From Camelimonas fluminis (GTDB lineage: Bacteria; Pseudomonadota; Alphaproteobacteria; Rhizobiales; Beijerinckiaceae), in assembly GCF_014656355.1 (NCBI RefSeq), contig NZ_BNCG01000001.1, positions 251,184 through 315,183 on the forward strand: a stretch of 64,000 nt of DNA, written 5' to 3'. Below, one piece after another: positions 27,765 through 35,740 of this stretch (the first letter of the stretch is position 1; each line of letters opens with the position of its first letter). The position numbers and the translations under genes were made by a program. Under the pieces are notes generated by a model, which made no database searches, was not told the origin of the DNA, and was given only the letters and a program-made list of their open reading frames with translations.

Positions 27765-28397
27765 CTATCCAGGCTCGCCCAGCATGGCGAACAGGGGCAG
27801 CGCCGACAGGGGCGCTTCGATTTTTTTATCGCCGCGTTTTGGCTTGTCGTTGAAGTCCGCGCCTTCGTGGGTCAACAGCCAGCGCTTGCGGGCGAGGCCG
27901 CCAGCGTAGCCGGTGAGCGTGCCGTCGGCGCCGATCACCCGGTGGCAGGGCACGACGACGCCAATGGGGTTGGCGCCATTGGCCAGGCCCACCGCCCGGA
28001 CCGCCGTGGGCGGGGCGCCAATCGCCGCCGTCAACTGGCCGTAGCTGAGGGTTGTCCCGGCGGGGATCCGGCGCAGGCCCGCCCACACCCGGCGCTGGAA
28101 CGCCGTGCCGTTGGTGGCGACGGGGATGGCGTCGATAGCTGCGATGTCGCCGCCGAAATAGGCGTCGAGCGCGTGGGCGAGGTCAGCCGGCGTTGCGCCG
28201 GTTTCGGGCTCGACAGGGCCGTAATGTCGCGCCAGCAGCCGGCGCATGCGCTCGTCATAACCTTCCCAGTCGAACACCCGCAGGGCGCCGGTTTCATCGC
28301 AGATCAGCAGCGCCATGCCGGCAGGCGTCGGCCACTGCGAGAGAACCAGGCGTTGCGGCGCCGGCGCGGCGGGCGGCGGTTCCAGGGCTGGCAGCAT
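27765..28397 (-). CDS. ogt: Methylated-DNA--[protein]-cysteine S-methyltransferase
   Basis: Suicide repair protein that takes alkyl groups from O6-alkylguanine. The active-site motif is PCHRVIG, preceded by FQRRVWAGLRRIPAGTTLSY and followed by GYAGGLARKRWLL, the usual order of the DNA-binding/catalytic domain (about residues 100-185). The N-terminal half is the less conserved ribonuclease-like domain. Length is 210 residues from ATG 28397; a longer frame from 28448 is less likely. The tail after LLTHEGADF is an extra 30 basic residues. It is not linked to an alkA or ada regulator here. Confidence 0.9.
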   Translation of the reverse strand: MLPALEPPPAAPAPQRLVLSQWPTPAGMALLICDETGALRVFDWEGYDERMRRLLARHYGPVEPETGATPADLAHALDAYFGGDIAAIDAIPVATNGTAFQRRVWAGLRRIPAGTTLSYGQLTAAIGAPPTAVRAVGLANGANPIGVVVPCHRVIGADGTLTGYAGGLARKRWLLTHEGADFNDKPKRGDKKIEAPLSALPLFAMLGEPG

Positions 28398-28556
28398 GGC
28401 GGGTGTCTCCAGATTGGCGCGCCTCCAGATCAGGCAGGGACACAACAACAGACACGGATGGCGGGAGCAAGTCGCGTCGTCGTGCGTGCGCGGGCTGTCG
28501 TCCCGACCCGCGGCCCGACCGTTGGGAGCGGCCGGCTTCCGGCAGTCGCGGGCGCC

Positions 28557-30047
28557 TCAGAATTTCGGCGCGCCGACATCCGGCGGGCCGCCAAAGCCGC
28601 CGGGGGCGGCCGGAGCCCCGGGCGCGCCGGGAAGGCCGGGGGCGCCTGGGAGGCCAGGGGCGGGAGCGCCGCCCAGATTGCGGAACTGCTCTTCCACCGC
28701 CTTGTCGTCGATCTTCTTCACGTCCTCCAGCCAGTAGGTGACGGAGTTGGGCCAGAAGATCACGATGGCCACCAGGATCAACTGCATGACCACCCAGGGG
28801 ATCGAACCCCAGTAGATGTCGGAGCTTTTCACCGCCTTGGGCGCGATGCCGCGCAGATAGAACAGGGCGAAGCCGAAGGGCGGGTGCATGAAGCTGGTCT
28901 GCATGTTGACGCAGATCAGCACGCCGAACCAGATCAGGTTGATGTCCAGCTTGGCGGCCACGGGCGCCAGCAGCGGAATGACGATGAAGGCGATCTCGAA
29001 GAAGTCGAGGAAGAACGCCAGAATGAAGATGAAGATATTGACGAAGATCAGGAAGCCGATCTGACCGCCAGGCAGGTGCGACAGCATGTGCTCGATCCAG
29101 CGACCGCCGTCCATGCCCTGGAAAACAAGGCTGAAGCAGGTGGAGCCAATCAGGATGAACACCACCATGGCGGTGAGGCGCATGGTGTTCTCCATGCCCT
29201 CCCAGCACAATTTCCAGGTGAGCCGCCGGTGTAGCGCCGCCAGAACCAGCGCGCCGACCGCGCCCATGGCGCCGGCTTCCGTCGGCGTGGCGAGGCCGAG
29301 GAAGATGGTGCCCAGCACCAGGAAGATCAGCACGATCGACGGAATCATGCCCCACAGCACCCTGAAAACCAGGGCGCGGTTCAGCTCGCCGCGCGCTTCC
29401 GGCGGCAGCGGCGGCATGGCGCCGGGGCGCAGGAACGACAGCGCCACGATGTAGAGGATGAAGATCGCCACCTGGAGCAGCGAGGGGCCGATGGCGCCCA
29501 GATACATGTCGCCGACTGATTTGCCGAGCTGGTCGGCGAGGATCACCAGCACCAGCGACGGCGGGATCAGCTGGGTGATGGTGCCGGAGGCGGCGATGAC
29601 GCCGGTGGCCACGCGCATGTCGTAGCCGTAGCGCATCATTACCGGCAGCGAGATGACGCCCATGGCGATCACCGAGGCGGCCACGGTGCCGGTGATGGCG
29701 CCGAGAATGGCGCCGACAATGATCACCGCATAGGCGAGGCCGCCAGGAATGGCGCCGAACAGTTTGCCGGTGCCCTCCAGCAAATCCTCCGCCAGACCGC
29801 AGCGCTCCAGGATCGCGCCCATGAAGGTGAAGAACGGGATGGCCAGCAGCAGGTCGTTGGAGATGATGCCGAAGAACCGCAGCGGCAAGGCGGTGAGGAA
29901 GTCAGGCGTGAAATGTCCGGTGAAGATCCCCAGCACGCCGAACGCCAGTCCGACGGCGGACAACGAGAACGCCACCGGGAAACCAAGCAGCATGAAACAG
30001 ATCATGCCGGCGAACATCAGCGGCGGCAGCACCCCGTATGCGAACAT
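28557..30047 (-). CDS. TRAP transporter large permease (DctM)
   Basis: A 496-residue inner-membrane protein with about twelve transmembrane segments, the channel-forming subunit of a tripartite ATP-independent periplasmic transporter driven by a Na+ or H+ gradient. Family elements include LAIPFFTFMGAILERCGLAE, AGTVAASVIAMGVISLP with GTITQLIPPSLVLVILAD, and ATPTEAGAMGAVGAL. The last 30 residues are an unusual Gly/Pro/Ala-rich tail (GAPGLPGAPGAPAAPG). DctQ lies 45 bases upstream on the same strand; no DctP binding protein is in the window. Features fit the mannitol/chloroaromatic-type subfamily, but substrate is unknown. Confidence 0.9.
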   Translation of the reverse strand: MFAYGVLPPLMFAGMICFMLLGFPVAFSLSAVGLAFGVLGIFTGHFTPDFLTALPLRFFGIISNDLLLAIPFFTFMGAILERCGLAEDLLEGTGKLFGAIPGGLAYAVIIVGAILGAITGTVAASVIAMGVISLPVMMRYGYDMRVATGVIAASGTITQLIPPSLVLVILADQLGKSVGDMYLGAIGPSLLQVAIFILYIVALSFLRPGAMPPLPPEARGELNRALVFRVLWGMIPSIVLIFLVLGTIFLGLATPTEAGAMGAVGALVLAALHRRLTWKLCWEGMENTMRLTAMVVFILIGSTCFSLVFQGMDGGRWIEHMLSHLPGGQIGFLIFVNIFIFILAFFLDFFEIAFIVIPLLAPVAAKLDINLIWFGVLICVNMQTSFMHPPFGFALFYLRGIAPKAVKSSDIYWGSIPWVVMQLILVAIVIFWPNSVTYWLEDVKKIDDKAVEEQFRNLGGAPAPGLPGAPGLPGAPGAPAAPGGFGGPPDVGAPKF

Positions 30048-30092
30048 GGTTCGGACCTCCCTGACCCCGCCTTGCCGGCATCGGTTGCGCTG

Positions 30093-30632
30093 TTATTGCA
30101 GCGGTTTTTCGTAATTGGTGTCGATGTCCGTCAGGCCGCGCAGCGCCGCCACGCGTTTGATCAGCTCTGAAACGCCCTGCAGCGTCAGCAGAAAGAAGCC
30201 GGCGGGCAAAACCAGCTTGGCCGGCCACAGGATCAGGCCGCCGGCGTTCAGCGAATATTCGCCCGAGAACCACGAGGTGAGGAAAAACCGCCAGCAGATA
30301 ATGGTGAGGAATATGGTGACCGGCAGCAGGAACACCGTCAGGCCGATGGCGTCGATCCAGAGCCGCTTCCGCTCCGACACCGAGCCGTAAATCACGTCGA
30401 CGCGCACATGCTCGTTGCAGGCCAGGGTCCATGAGGCGCCGAACAGCACCATGGCGCCGAACATGTACCACTGGATTTCGAGCCAGCCGTTCGAGCTGTA
30501 GTGAAACAGGTAGCGCACCGTGGCGTTGCCGGCGCTGATGAGCACGGTGAGCAGCACCAGCCAGCTCGCCACGTAGCCCAGCCAGCGGCTGAGCTGATCG
30601 ATGCCCCTGCTCAGAACCAACAGGCCCTGCAT
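30093..30632 (-). CDS. TRAP transporter small permease (DctQ)
   Basis: A 179-residue protein with four hydrophobic segments (WLGYVASWLVLLTVLISAGN, WYMFGAMVLFGASWTL, AIGLTVFLLPVTIFLTIICW, LVLPAGFFLLTLQGVSELI), the small membrane subunit that partners DctM. The ACNEHVRVDVIY motif after the second segment is typical of the family. ATG 30632 (MQGLL) follows AGGGAG by seven bases, favoured over 30662. It is divergent from the M20 peptidase gene, with 395 bases between them. Confidence 0.88.
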   Translation of the reverse strand: MQGLLVLSRGIDQLSRWLGYVASWLVLLTVLISAGNATVRYLFHYSSNGWLEIQWYMFGAMVLFGASWTLACNEHVRVDVIYGSVSERKRLWIDAIGLTVFLLPVTIFLTIICWRFFLTSWFSGEYSLNAGGLILWPAKLVLPAGFFLLTLQGVSELIKRVAALRGLTDIDTNYEKPLQ

Positions 30633-31027
30633 GGTCGTCTCCCTGAACGAGGCTCCGGTCAAAACAGGCCGGAGACGGGCGTCAAGCTATTGTATTTGTG
30701 TGCATTTCCTCAACGCAACGAGCGCGGGTCGCGTCAGGGGCGTGGCGGAAGCGTCCGGGAGCCGGAGCTGGAGCTACCGATTCTGGAGTAGCGGATTCCC
30801 TTGCGATCGCAACCAAGACTTTTGGCATAGGGGGCGTGAGGCAGGTATTCAGAGCACGAATACGCTGTGCGCGGAGGCCAATACCTGGTCAGCTCTTTGC
30901 CGCCCGTGCGCCGGTTCAGCAAGGGGCGCCCGGCCAATCGATCTGGCAAATCAGCTTGGCAATGCGGGCCGGGACGCGTCATGGTTGGGCAACCGGGCGC
31001 GCCCGGAAAACAGCCGGGAGAAACGCC
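30633..31027. other. Divergent intergenic region dctQ / M20 peptidase
   Basis: 395 bases. The frame of the M20 gene remains open upstream, but no family-like sequence is present before 31028. No dctP fragment is visible. A slightly AT-rich patch around 30685-30715 could hold the dctQ promoter. Confidence 0.4.
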
Positions 31028-32158
31028 GTGAACTTCGCCGGATTGCCGTTCGACGCCGAAACCATGCTGCAGGGCCTGATTCCCTGGGTGATGTGCGAGA
31101 GCCCCACCCATGACGTCGCCGCCGTCAACGCCATGCTGGATCTGGCCAGCATTGATCTGGCGGCGATGGGGGCGACCATTGAGCGAATTCCCGGCCGGAT
31201 GGGGTTCGCCGGTTGCGTCCGGGCGCGGTTTCCGCATCCGCGCTTTGGTGAGCCAGGCATTCTGATCGCTGGCCATTTCGACACGGTGCATCCGGTGGGA
31301 ACGTTGCAGCGCCTGCCGGTGCGGCGCGAAGGCGACCTGTGCTACGGCCCCGGCATCATGGACATGAAGAGCGGCAACTACCTGGCGCTGGAGGCGATTC
31401 GCCAGATCGCCCGCGCCGGCTGGCAGACGCCGCTGCCGGTGACGGTGTTGTTCACGCCGGATGAGGAAGTTGGCACGCCCAGCGCCCGTGAGCTGATCGA
31501 GCAGGAGGCGGGGCGCAACCGTTACGTGCTGGTGCCGGAGCCATCGCTGACCGACAATGGCGTGGTGACCGGGCGTTACGCCATCGCCCGGTTCAATCTG
31601 CGCGCCGAGGGGCGGCCCAGCCATGCTGGCGCCCAGCTTTCCGCCGGTCGTTCGGCGATTCGTGAAATGGCCCGGCGGATTCTCGATATCGAAGCCATGA
31701 CCACGCGCAATTGCACCTTCAGCGTCGGCATTATCAACGGCGGCGAATGGGTGAATTGCGTGCCGTCCACCTGCACAGGCCAGGCGCTGAGCATGGCGCG
31801 CCGCCAGGAGGATCTGGACGCCGGCGTCGCCGCCATGCTGGCGATGAGCGGGGAGAGCGACGGCGCCCGTTTCACCGTGACACGCGGCGTCACCCGGCCG
31901 GTGTGGGAGCCGGACGCCTGCGGCATGGCGCTGTACGAACGGGCGAAAGCCATCGCCACGGAACTCGGCTTCGACCTGCCGCACGCCAGCCAGGGCGGCG
32001 GCTCGGACGGCAATTTCACCGGCGCCATGGGCGTTCCCACCCTCGACGGTCTCGGCGCGCTGGGCGCCAACGCCCATACGCTGAACGAACACATCGTGGT
32101 GAATTCGCTGGCGGACCGGGGACGGCTGTTCGCCGGACTGTTGGCGACGCTGGACTGA
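31028..32158 (+). CDS. M20 family metallopeptidase (ArgE/CPG2-type)
   Basis: A 376-residue two-zinc hydrolase. Metal-site motifs: AGHFDTVHPVG (His, Asp), YGPGIMDMKSGNYLAL (bridging Asp), LFTPDEEVGTPS (catalytic Glu and ligand Glu), PEPSL (ligand in the dimerisation-side loop) and the C-terminal NAHTLNEH His. The pattern fits acetylornithine deacetylase, succinyl-diaminopimelate desuccinylase and glutamate carboxypeptidase relatives; carboxypeptidase G2 type seems closest. GTG 31028 follows GGGAG by eight bases and replaces a much longer frame. It is divergent from the TRAP permeases, so it may act on an imported amide or peptide substrate; this is inference. Confidence 0.87.
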   Translation: MNFAGLPFDAETMLQGLIPWVMCESPTHDVAAVNAMLDLASIDLAAMGATIERIPGRMGFAGCVRARFPHPRFGEPGILIAGHFDTVHPVGTLQRLPVRREGDLCYGPGIMDMKSGNYLALEAIRQIARAGWQTPLPVTVLFTPDEEVGTPSARELIEQEAGRNRYVLVPEPSLTDNGVVTGRYAIARFNLRAEGRPSHAGAQLSAGRSAIREMARRILDIEAMTTRNCTFSVGIINGGEWVNCVPSTCTGQALSMARRQEDLDAGVAAMLAMSGESDGARFTVTRGVTRPVWEPDACGMALYERAKAIATELGFDLPHASQGGGSDGNFTGAMGVPTLDGLGALGANAHTLNEHIVVNSLADRGRLFAGLLATLD

Positions 32159-32407
32159 CCCCGTCGCCAGTCACAGGGAGCTTCAACGCGTCTCCGGTTG
32201 GACGCGGCGGCTCCCGGAGGCAACGCGCCGGCAAAGGGCGTTACCGCCGCGCCCGGCAGAACCCGGCAGGAATGGCGCTGATCTTAAGGCGCTGGTCTTC
32301 AGGCGCTGGTCTTGGCCGCGTCGGCCGGCGCATGTATGGGTCAGGGCGTGGCGCGGAGTCAGCTTCCGGTTCCGCGCCCGTCAGCCCTGCATTGAGGAAA
32401 CGCGGCC

Positions 32408-32614
32408 ATGACTGGCGAAGAACGCCTGACCGAGCTTGAAATCCGCATAGCCGAGCAGGACAAAACCATCGAGGACCTGTCGTCGGTGCTGGCTGAGCAG
32501 TGGAAAACCATTGATCAGATGGGCAAAAAATTGAACGCGCTGACCAGCCGCTTCCTGCTGCTGGAAGAGCAGACCGCGCCGGATACGCCGGTAACGAAGC
32601 CGCCGCACTGGTAG
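32408..32614 (+). CDS. slyX: SlyX family protein
   Basis: A 68-residue coiled-coil protein (LTELEIRIAEQDKTIEDLSS, then QWKTIDQMGKKLNALTSRFL) ending in the family-typical PPHW (PPHY in E. coli). Function is unknown; slyX is near slyD in E. coli but not here. ATG 32408 follows GGAAACGCGGCC. It lies 249 bases after the peptidase gene and faces the VOC gene. Confidence 0.85.
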   Translation: MTGEERLTELEIRIAEQDKTIEDLSSVLAEQWKTIDQMGKKLNALTSRFLLLEEQTAPDTPVTKPPHW

Positions 32615-32665
32615 GCGGCGGCGATCATCGGGTTGTGACAGCCACGCCGGCGCGCGTTGCGCCAG

Positions 32666-33013
32666 TCAGGTCGGGGACCAGACGGCGAATTCGGTTCCGC
32701 CAGGTTCGCGGAACTGGAAACGACGGCCGCCGGGGAAGTCAAAGATATCCGCGGTGACGACGCCGCCGGCGGCTTTTACCCGGGCCAGGGCGGCTTCGAG
32801 AACGTCGGTTTTCAGGATCACCAGCGGCGGCGCAAGGCTGGCCCGGGCGACGCCGCCGTCAAGGCCCGCGCCATCAAGCGCCTGATAATCCGGACCATAA
32901 TCGACGAAATTCCAACCGAAGGCGTTGGTGAAGAAAGCCGTGGTGGCGGCGACGTCGGGCGAGGAAAACTCCACATAGTCGATGGCGAGTTTCGCCGGCG
33001 TGGCGTCTGGCAT
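32666..33013 (-). CDS. VOC family (glyoxalase/bleomycin resistance) protein
   Basis: A 115-residue protein of the vicinal oxygen chelate fold: IDYVEFSSPDVAATTAFFTN AFGW at the N-terminus, then VILKTDVLEAALARVKAAGG and FPGGRRFQFREPGGTEFAVW at the end. It contains one paired beta-alpha-beta-beta-beta unit set and may dimerise. Substrate and metal are unknown. ATG 33013 follows GGAGGTTT on the minus strand. It is divergent from the DsbA-like gene. Confidence 0.85.
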   Translation of the reverse strand: MPDATPAKLAIDYVEFSSPDVAATTAFFTNAFGWNFVDYGPDYQALDGAGLDGGVARASLAPPLVILKTDVLEAALARVKAAGGVVTADIFDFPGGRRFQFREPGGTEFAVWSPT

Positions 33014-33174
33014 GGAAACCTCCAGAGTTTGGGCGGCGGCCGCCGCCTGTTGCGCAACTGGAAACCATGATGACCGGCCATGGTTGTGCGCGACACGACC
33101 ACGCCGCATTGTCCTGTGCATAGACGTTTTGTGGATCGACCGGGCGATTGGGCGTGCTGGAAGGGTTTGACGTG

Positions 33175-33933
33175 ATGATGTGGGTGAGCCGGCGGACAGC
33201 GTTGCTCGGGGGGCTGGGGGCGCTTTTCGCTGTGGGCGCGGGTGTCCAGGCAAGCGGCCAGACAGGCGGCCAGGGGGCGGATCACTGGTACGACCTGAAG
33301 GACCGGGATGGCGCGCCATTGCCCAACATGCGGCTGCCGGTGGAGTTGACCTCGGAGATTGAGCGTCTGCCCGGCGTGTTCTGGATGGGCGCCGCCCAGC
33401 CGGACGTCACCATCATCGAAGTCTATGATTACAACTGCCCCTGGTGCCACGCGACGGCGCGCGACCTGCACGCCTTGATGGCGGATGCGGGCGACGTGCG
33501 CATCGGTTTCATGAACAATCCGATTCTCTCCCCCGCGTCCGCACAGGCGGCCAAGGTCGAAATGGCGCTGTTGCGCACCATGGGCCCGCAGATTGCCTAT
33601 GATTTTTACCGGGCGATGTTTTCCCGCAAGGGCCGCGCCGATGGAGCCGCCGCGCTGGCCGCCGCCAGGGTGGTGATGGACGGACGGCGGAGCGACGCCG
33701 CCGAAGGCAAGAAAACCGGCGCGACCTTCGCTGACGTCCAGCGCGTCGCTGACGATGAAAAAACCGCCATGGCCCTGAAGGCGCAGATGAAACTGGCCGC
33801 GTCGCTCGGCATGTCGGCGACGCCGTCGTTCATCACCGGCGGCGTCAGCATCCAAGGATATCCTGGCCCGAAAACCCTCGGCGGCATTGTCGCCGCCATG
33901 CGCGACTGCGAGGAGCCGGTCTGCAAGGGCTGA
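33175..33933 (+). CDS. DsbA-family thiol:disulfide protein, probably exported by Tat
   Basis: A 252-residue periplasmic thioredoxin-fold protein. The N-terminus has SRRTALLGGLGALFAVGAGV, a twin-arginine-like motif and hydrophobic core. The active site is YNCPWCHAT (CPWC), and the cis-Pro loop is SATPSFITGG, with an intervening helical insertion, as in DsbA/Com1-type proteins. A late Cys pair (DCEEPVC) is near the C-terminus. It may oxidise or isomerise envelope proteins. No dsbB or ccdA partner is close by. The start could be GTG 33172 or ATG 33175 or 33178, all after GGAAGG. Confidence 0.85.
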   Translation: MMWVSRRTALLGGLGALFAVGAGVQASGQTGGQGADHWYDLKDRDGAPLPNMRLPVELTSEIERLPGVFWMGAAQPDVTIIEVYDYNCPWCHATARDLHALMADAGDVRIGFMNNPILSPASAQAAKVEMALLRTMGPQIAYDFYRAMFSRKGRADGAAALAAARVVMDGRRSDAAEGKKTGATFADVQRVADDEKTAMALKAQMKLAASLGMSATPSFITGGVSIQGYPGPKTLGGIVAAMRDCEEPVCKG

Positions 33934-34262
33934 AATGGGCAAAGAGCGCGGGCAAGCGGCGCGAGCATGCCCAGGTCAAAGTCCAGGTCAAAGTCCAGGC
34001 TCAGGTCGAAGCCCCGGCCCAGGTCACAGCCCGTGTTCTTCCCCAGGCCCAGGGGGCTGGGGAAAACGCATTCAGCCAAAATGAGTCGGCGCTCCCGTTC
34101 AACTCGGGCTATCCGCCCCGCCAGGCCCCCGACCGACGCATCAGTTCAGGGGCGGGCCAGCCGGCAAGGGGAGGGGGCCGGTTCGCCGCCAGGCGTGAAT
34201 CGCGCCTGCTTCAGGCGCCGGGGCGCTATCCATGACCCGGCAGTTTCTTTATAAGCGCGGCC
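33934..34262. repeat. Intergenic region with a short tandem repeat
   Basis: 329 bases before purD. Two perfect 12-base copies of CCAGGTCAAAGT (33971-33982, 33983-33994) are followed by a degenerate copy (33995-34006) and a further one at 34019-34030. The rest shows no gene or hairpin. Confidence 0.6.
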
Positions 34263-35552
34263 ATGAATATCCTGCTCATTGGCTCGGGCGGCCGCGAACA
34301 TGCGCTGGCGTGGAAGTTGGCTGCATCTCCCTCATGCGACAAGCTTTTCATCGCGCCCGGCAACCCGGGCACGGCGACGCTTGGCGAGAACGTCGCGCTC
34401 GACGCGAGCGACCACGCGGCGGTGATCGATTTTTGCCGCGCCCGCGCCATCGGCCTGGTGGTCGTTGGCCCCGAGGCGCCGCTGGTGGCTGGCCTCGTTG
34501 ATGATCTCGCCGCAGCGGGCCTCAAGGCTTTCGGCCCACGCAAGACGGCCGCGCAACTGGAGGGCTCCAAGGGCTTCACCAAGGAGCTGTGCGCCGAATA
34601 CGGCATTCCCACCGCGGCGTTCGCCCGGTTTGAGGACCTGGCCGCGGCCCGCGCGTATGTGCGCGAAAAAGGCGCGCCGATCGTCATCAAGGCCGATGGC
34701 CTTGCCGCCGGCAAGGGCGTGGTGGTGGCCGAGACGCTGGCCCAGGCCGAAGAGGCGCTGGACATGATGTTCGGCGGCGGACTGGGGCAGGCTGGCGCCG
34801 CCGTCGTCGTCGAGGAATTCATGAGCGGCGAGGAGGCCAGCGTCTTCGCCATCACCGACGGCAAATCGTTCATTCCCTTCGGCGACGCCCAGGACCACAA
34901 GCGGGTGTTCGACGGCGATCGCGGCCCGAACACGGGCGGCATGGGCGCCTATTCGCCGGCGCCGGTGGTGACGTCTGAGGTCCACCAGCAGATCATGGAC
35001 CGCATCATCGCGCCGACGGTGGCGGGCATGGCCCAGCGCGGCGCGCCCTATGTGGGCGTGCTCTACGCCGGGGTGATCCTCACCGCCGAGGGGCCCAAGC
35101 TGATCGAGTACAACGCGCGCTTCGGCGACCCGGAATGCCAAGTGCTGATGCTGCGTTTCCGCGGCGACCTGGTGCAGGTGATGCTGGCCGCCATCGATGG
35201 CGGCCTCGACGCGCTGCCGCCGGAGCAGCTTGCCTGGTCGGATGAGGCGGCGTTGACGGTGGTGATGGCGGCGGACGGCTATCCGGGCGCGGTGAGGGCC
35301 GGTTCGGTGATCCGTGGCGTCGACGAAGCCGCTGGCCCGGACGTGATGGTGTTTCACGCCGGCACGAAGACCGTCGACGGCGCCCTGACGGCGGCCGGCG
35401 GGCGCGTGCTGGCGGTGACGGCGCGCGGCGCTTCGGTGATCGAGGCCCAGCGCCGCGCCTATGAGGCGGTGGACCAGATCAACTGGCCGCAGGGTTTTTG
35501 CCGTCGCGATATTGGCTACCGGGCGGTGGCGCGCGAGCAGCAGGGCGGCTGA
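34263..35552 (+). CDS. purD: Phosphoribosylamine--glycine ligase
   Basis: Second step of purine synthesis: ATP-dependent joining of glycine to phosphoribosylamine. The 429-residue ATP-grasp enzyme begins [19 protein letters not shown], has [23 protein letters not shown], the ATP-grasp core [14 protein letters not shown] and [17 protein letters not shown], then [18 protein letters not shown] and [13 protein letters not shown]. It stands alone on the plus strand and is followed by a terminator at 35589-35616. Confidence 0.95.
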   Translation: MNILLIGSGGREHALAWKLAASPSCDKLFIAPGNPGTATLGENVALDASDHAAVIDFCRARAIGLVVVGPEAPLVAGLVDDLAAAGLKAFGPRKTAAQLEGSKGFTKELCAEYGIPTAAFARFEDLAAARAYVREKGAPIVIKADGLAAGKGVVVAETLAQAEEALDMMFGGGLGQAGAAVVVEEFMSGEEASVFAITDGKSFIPFGDAQDHKRVFDGDRGPNTGGMGAYSPAPVVTSEVHQQIMDRIIAPTVAGMAQRGAPYVGVLYAGVILTAEGPKLIEYNARFGDPECQVLMLRFRGDLVQVMLAAIDGGLDALPPEQLAWSDEAALTVVMAADGYPGAVRAGSVIRGVDEAAGPDVMVFHAGTKTVDGALTAAGGRVLAVTARGASVIEAQRRAYEAVDQINWPQGFCRRDIGYRAVAREQQGG

Positions 35553-35588
35553 AGGCCGGATCGTCCTGACAGAGCGCTGAAGATGATG

Positions 35589-35616
35589 GCCGCCTGGATG
35601 TTCCGGGCGGCTTTTT
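35589..35616 (+). terminator. Rho-independent terminator after purD
   Basis: Stem GCCGCCTGG (35589-35597) with CCGGGCGGC (35603-35611) including one G-U pair, loop ATGTT, then TTTTTC. Confidence 0.8.
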
Positions 35617-35740
35617 CTTTGTCGTCAGCAAACCGGCGTCGCGCTGGACCAGGCTGGCGCGACGTTTGGCTCCACGGGCGATCCCGCATCGGTCCAGTCC
35701 TGGTCCTGGCTGATTCCAGAGCTGGTTACAGAGGCTTGCC

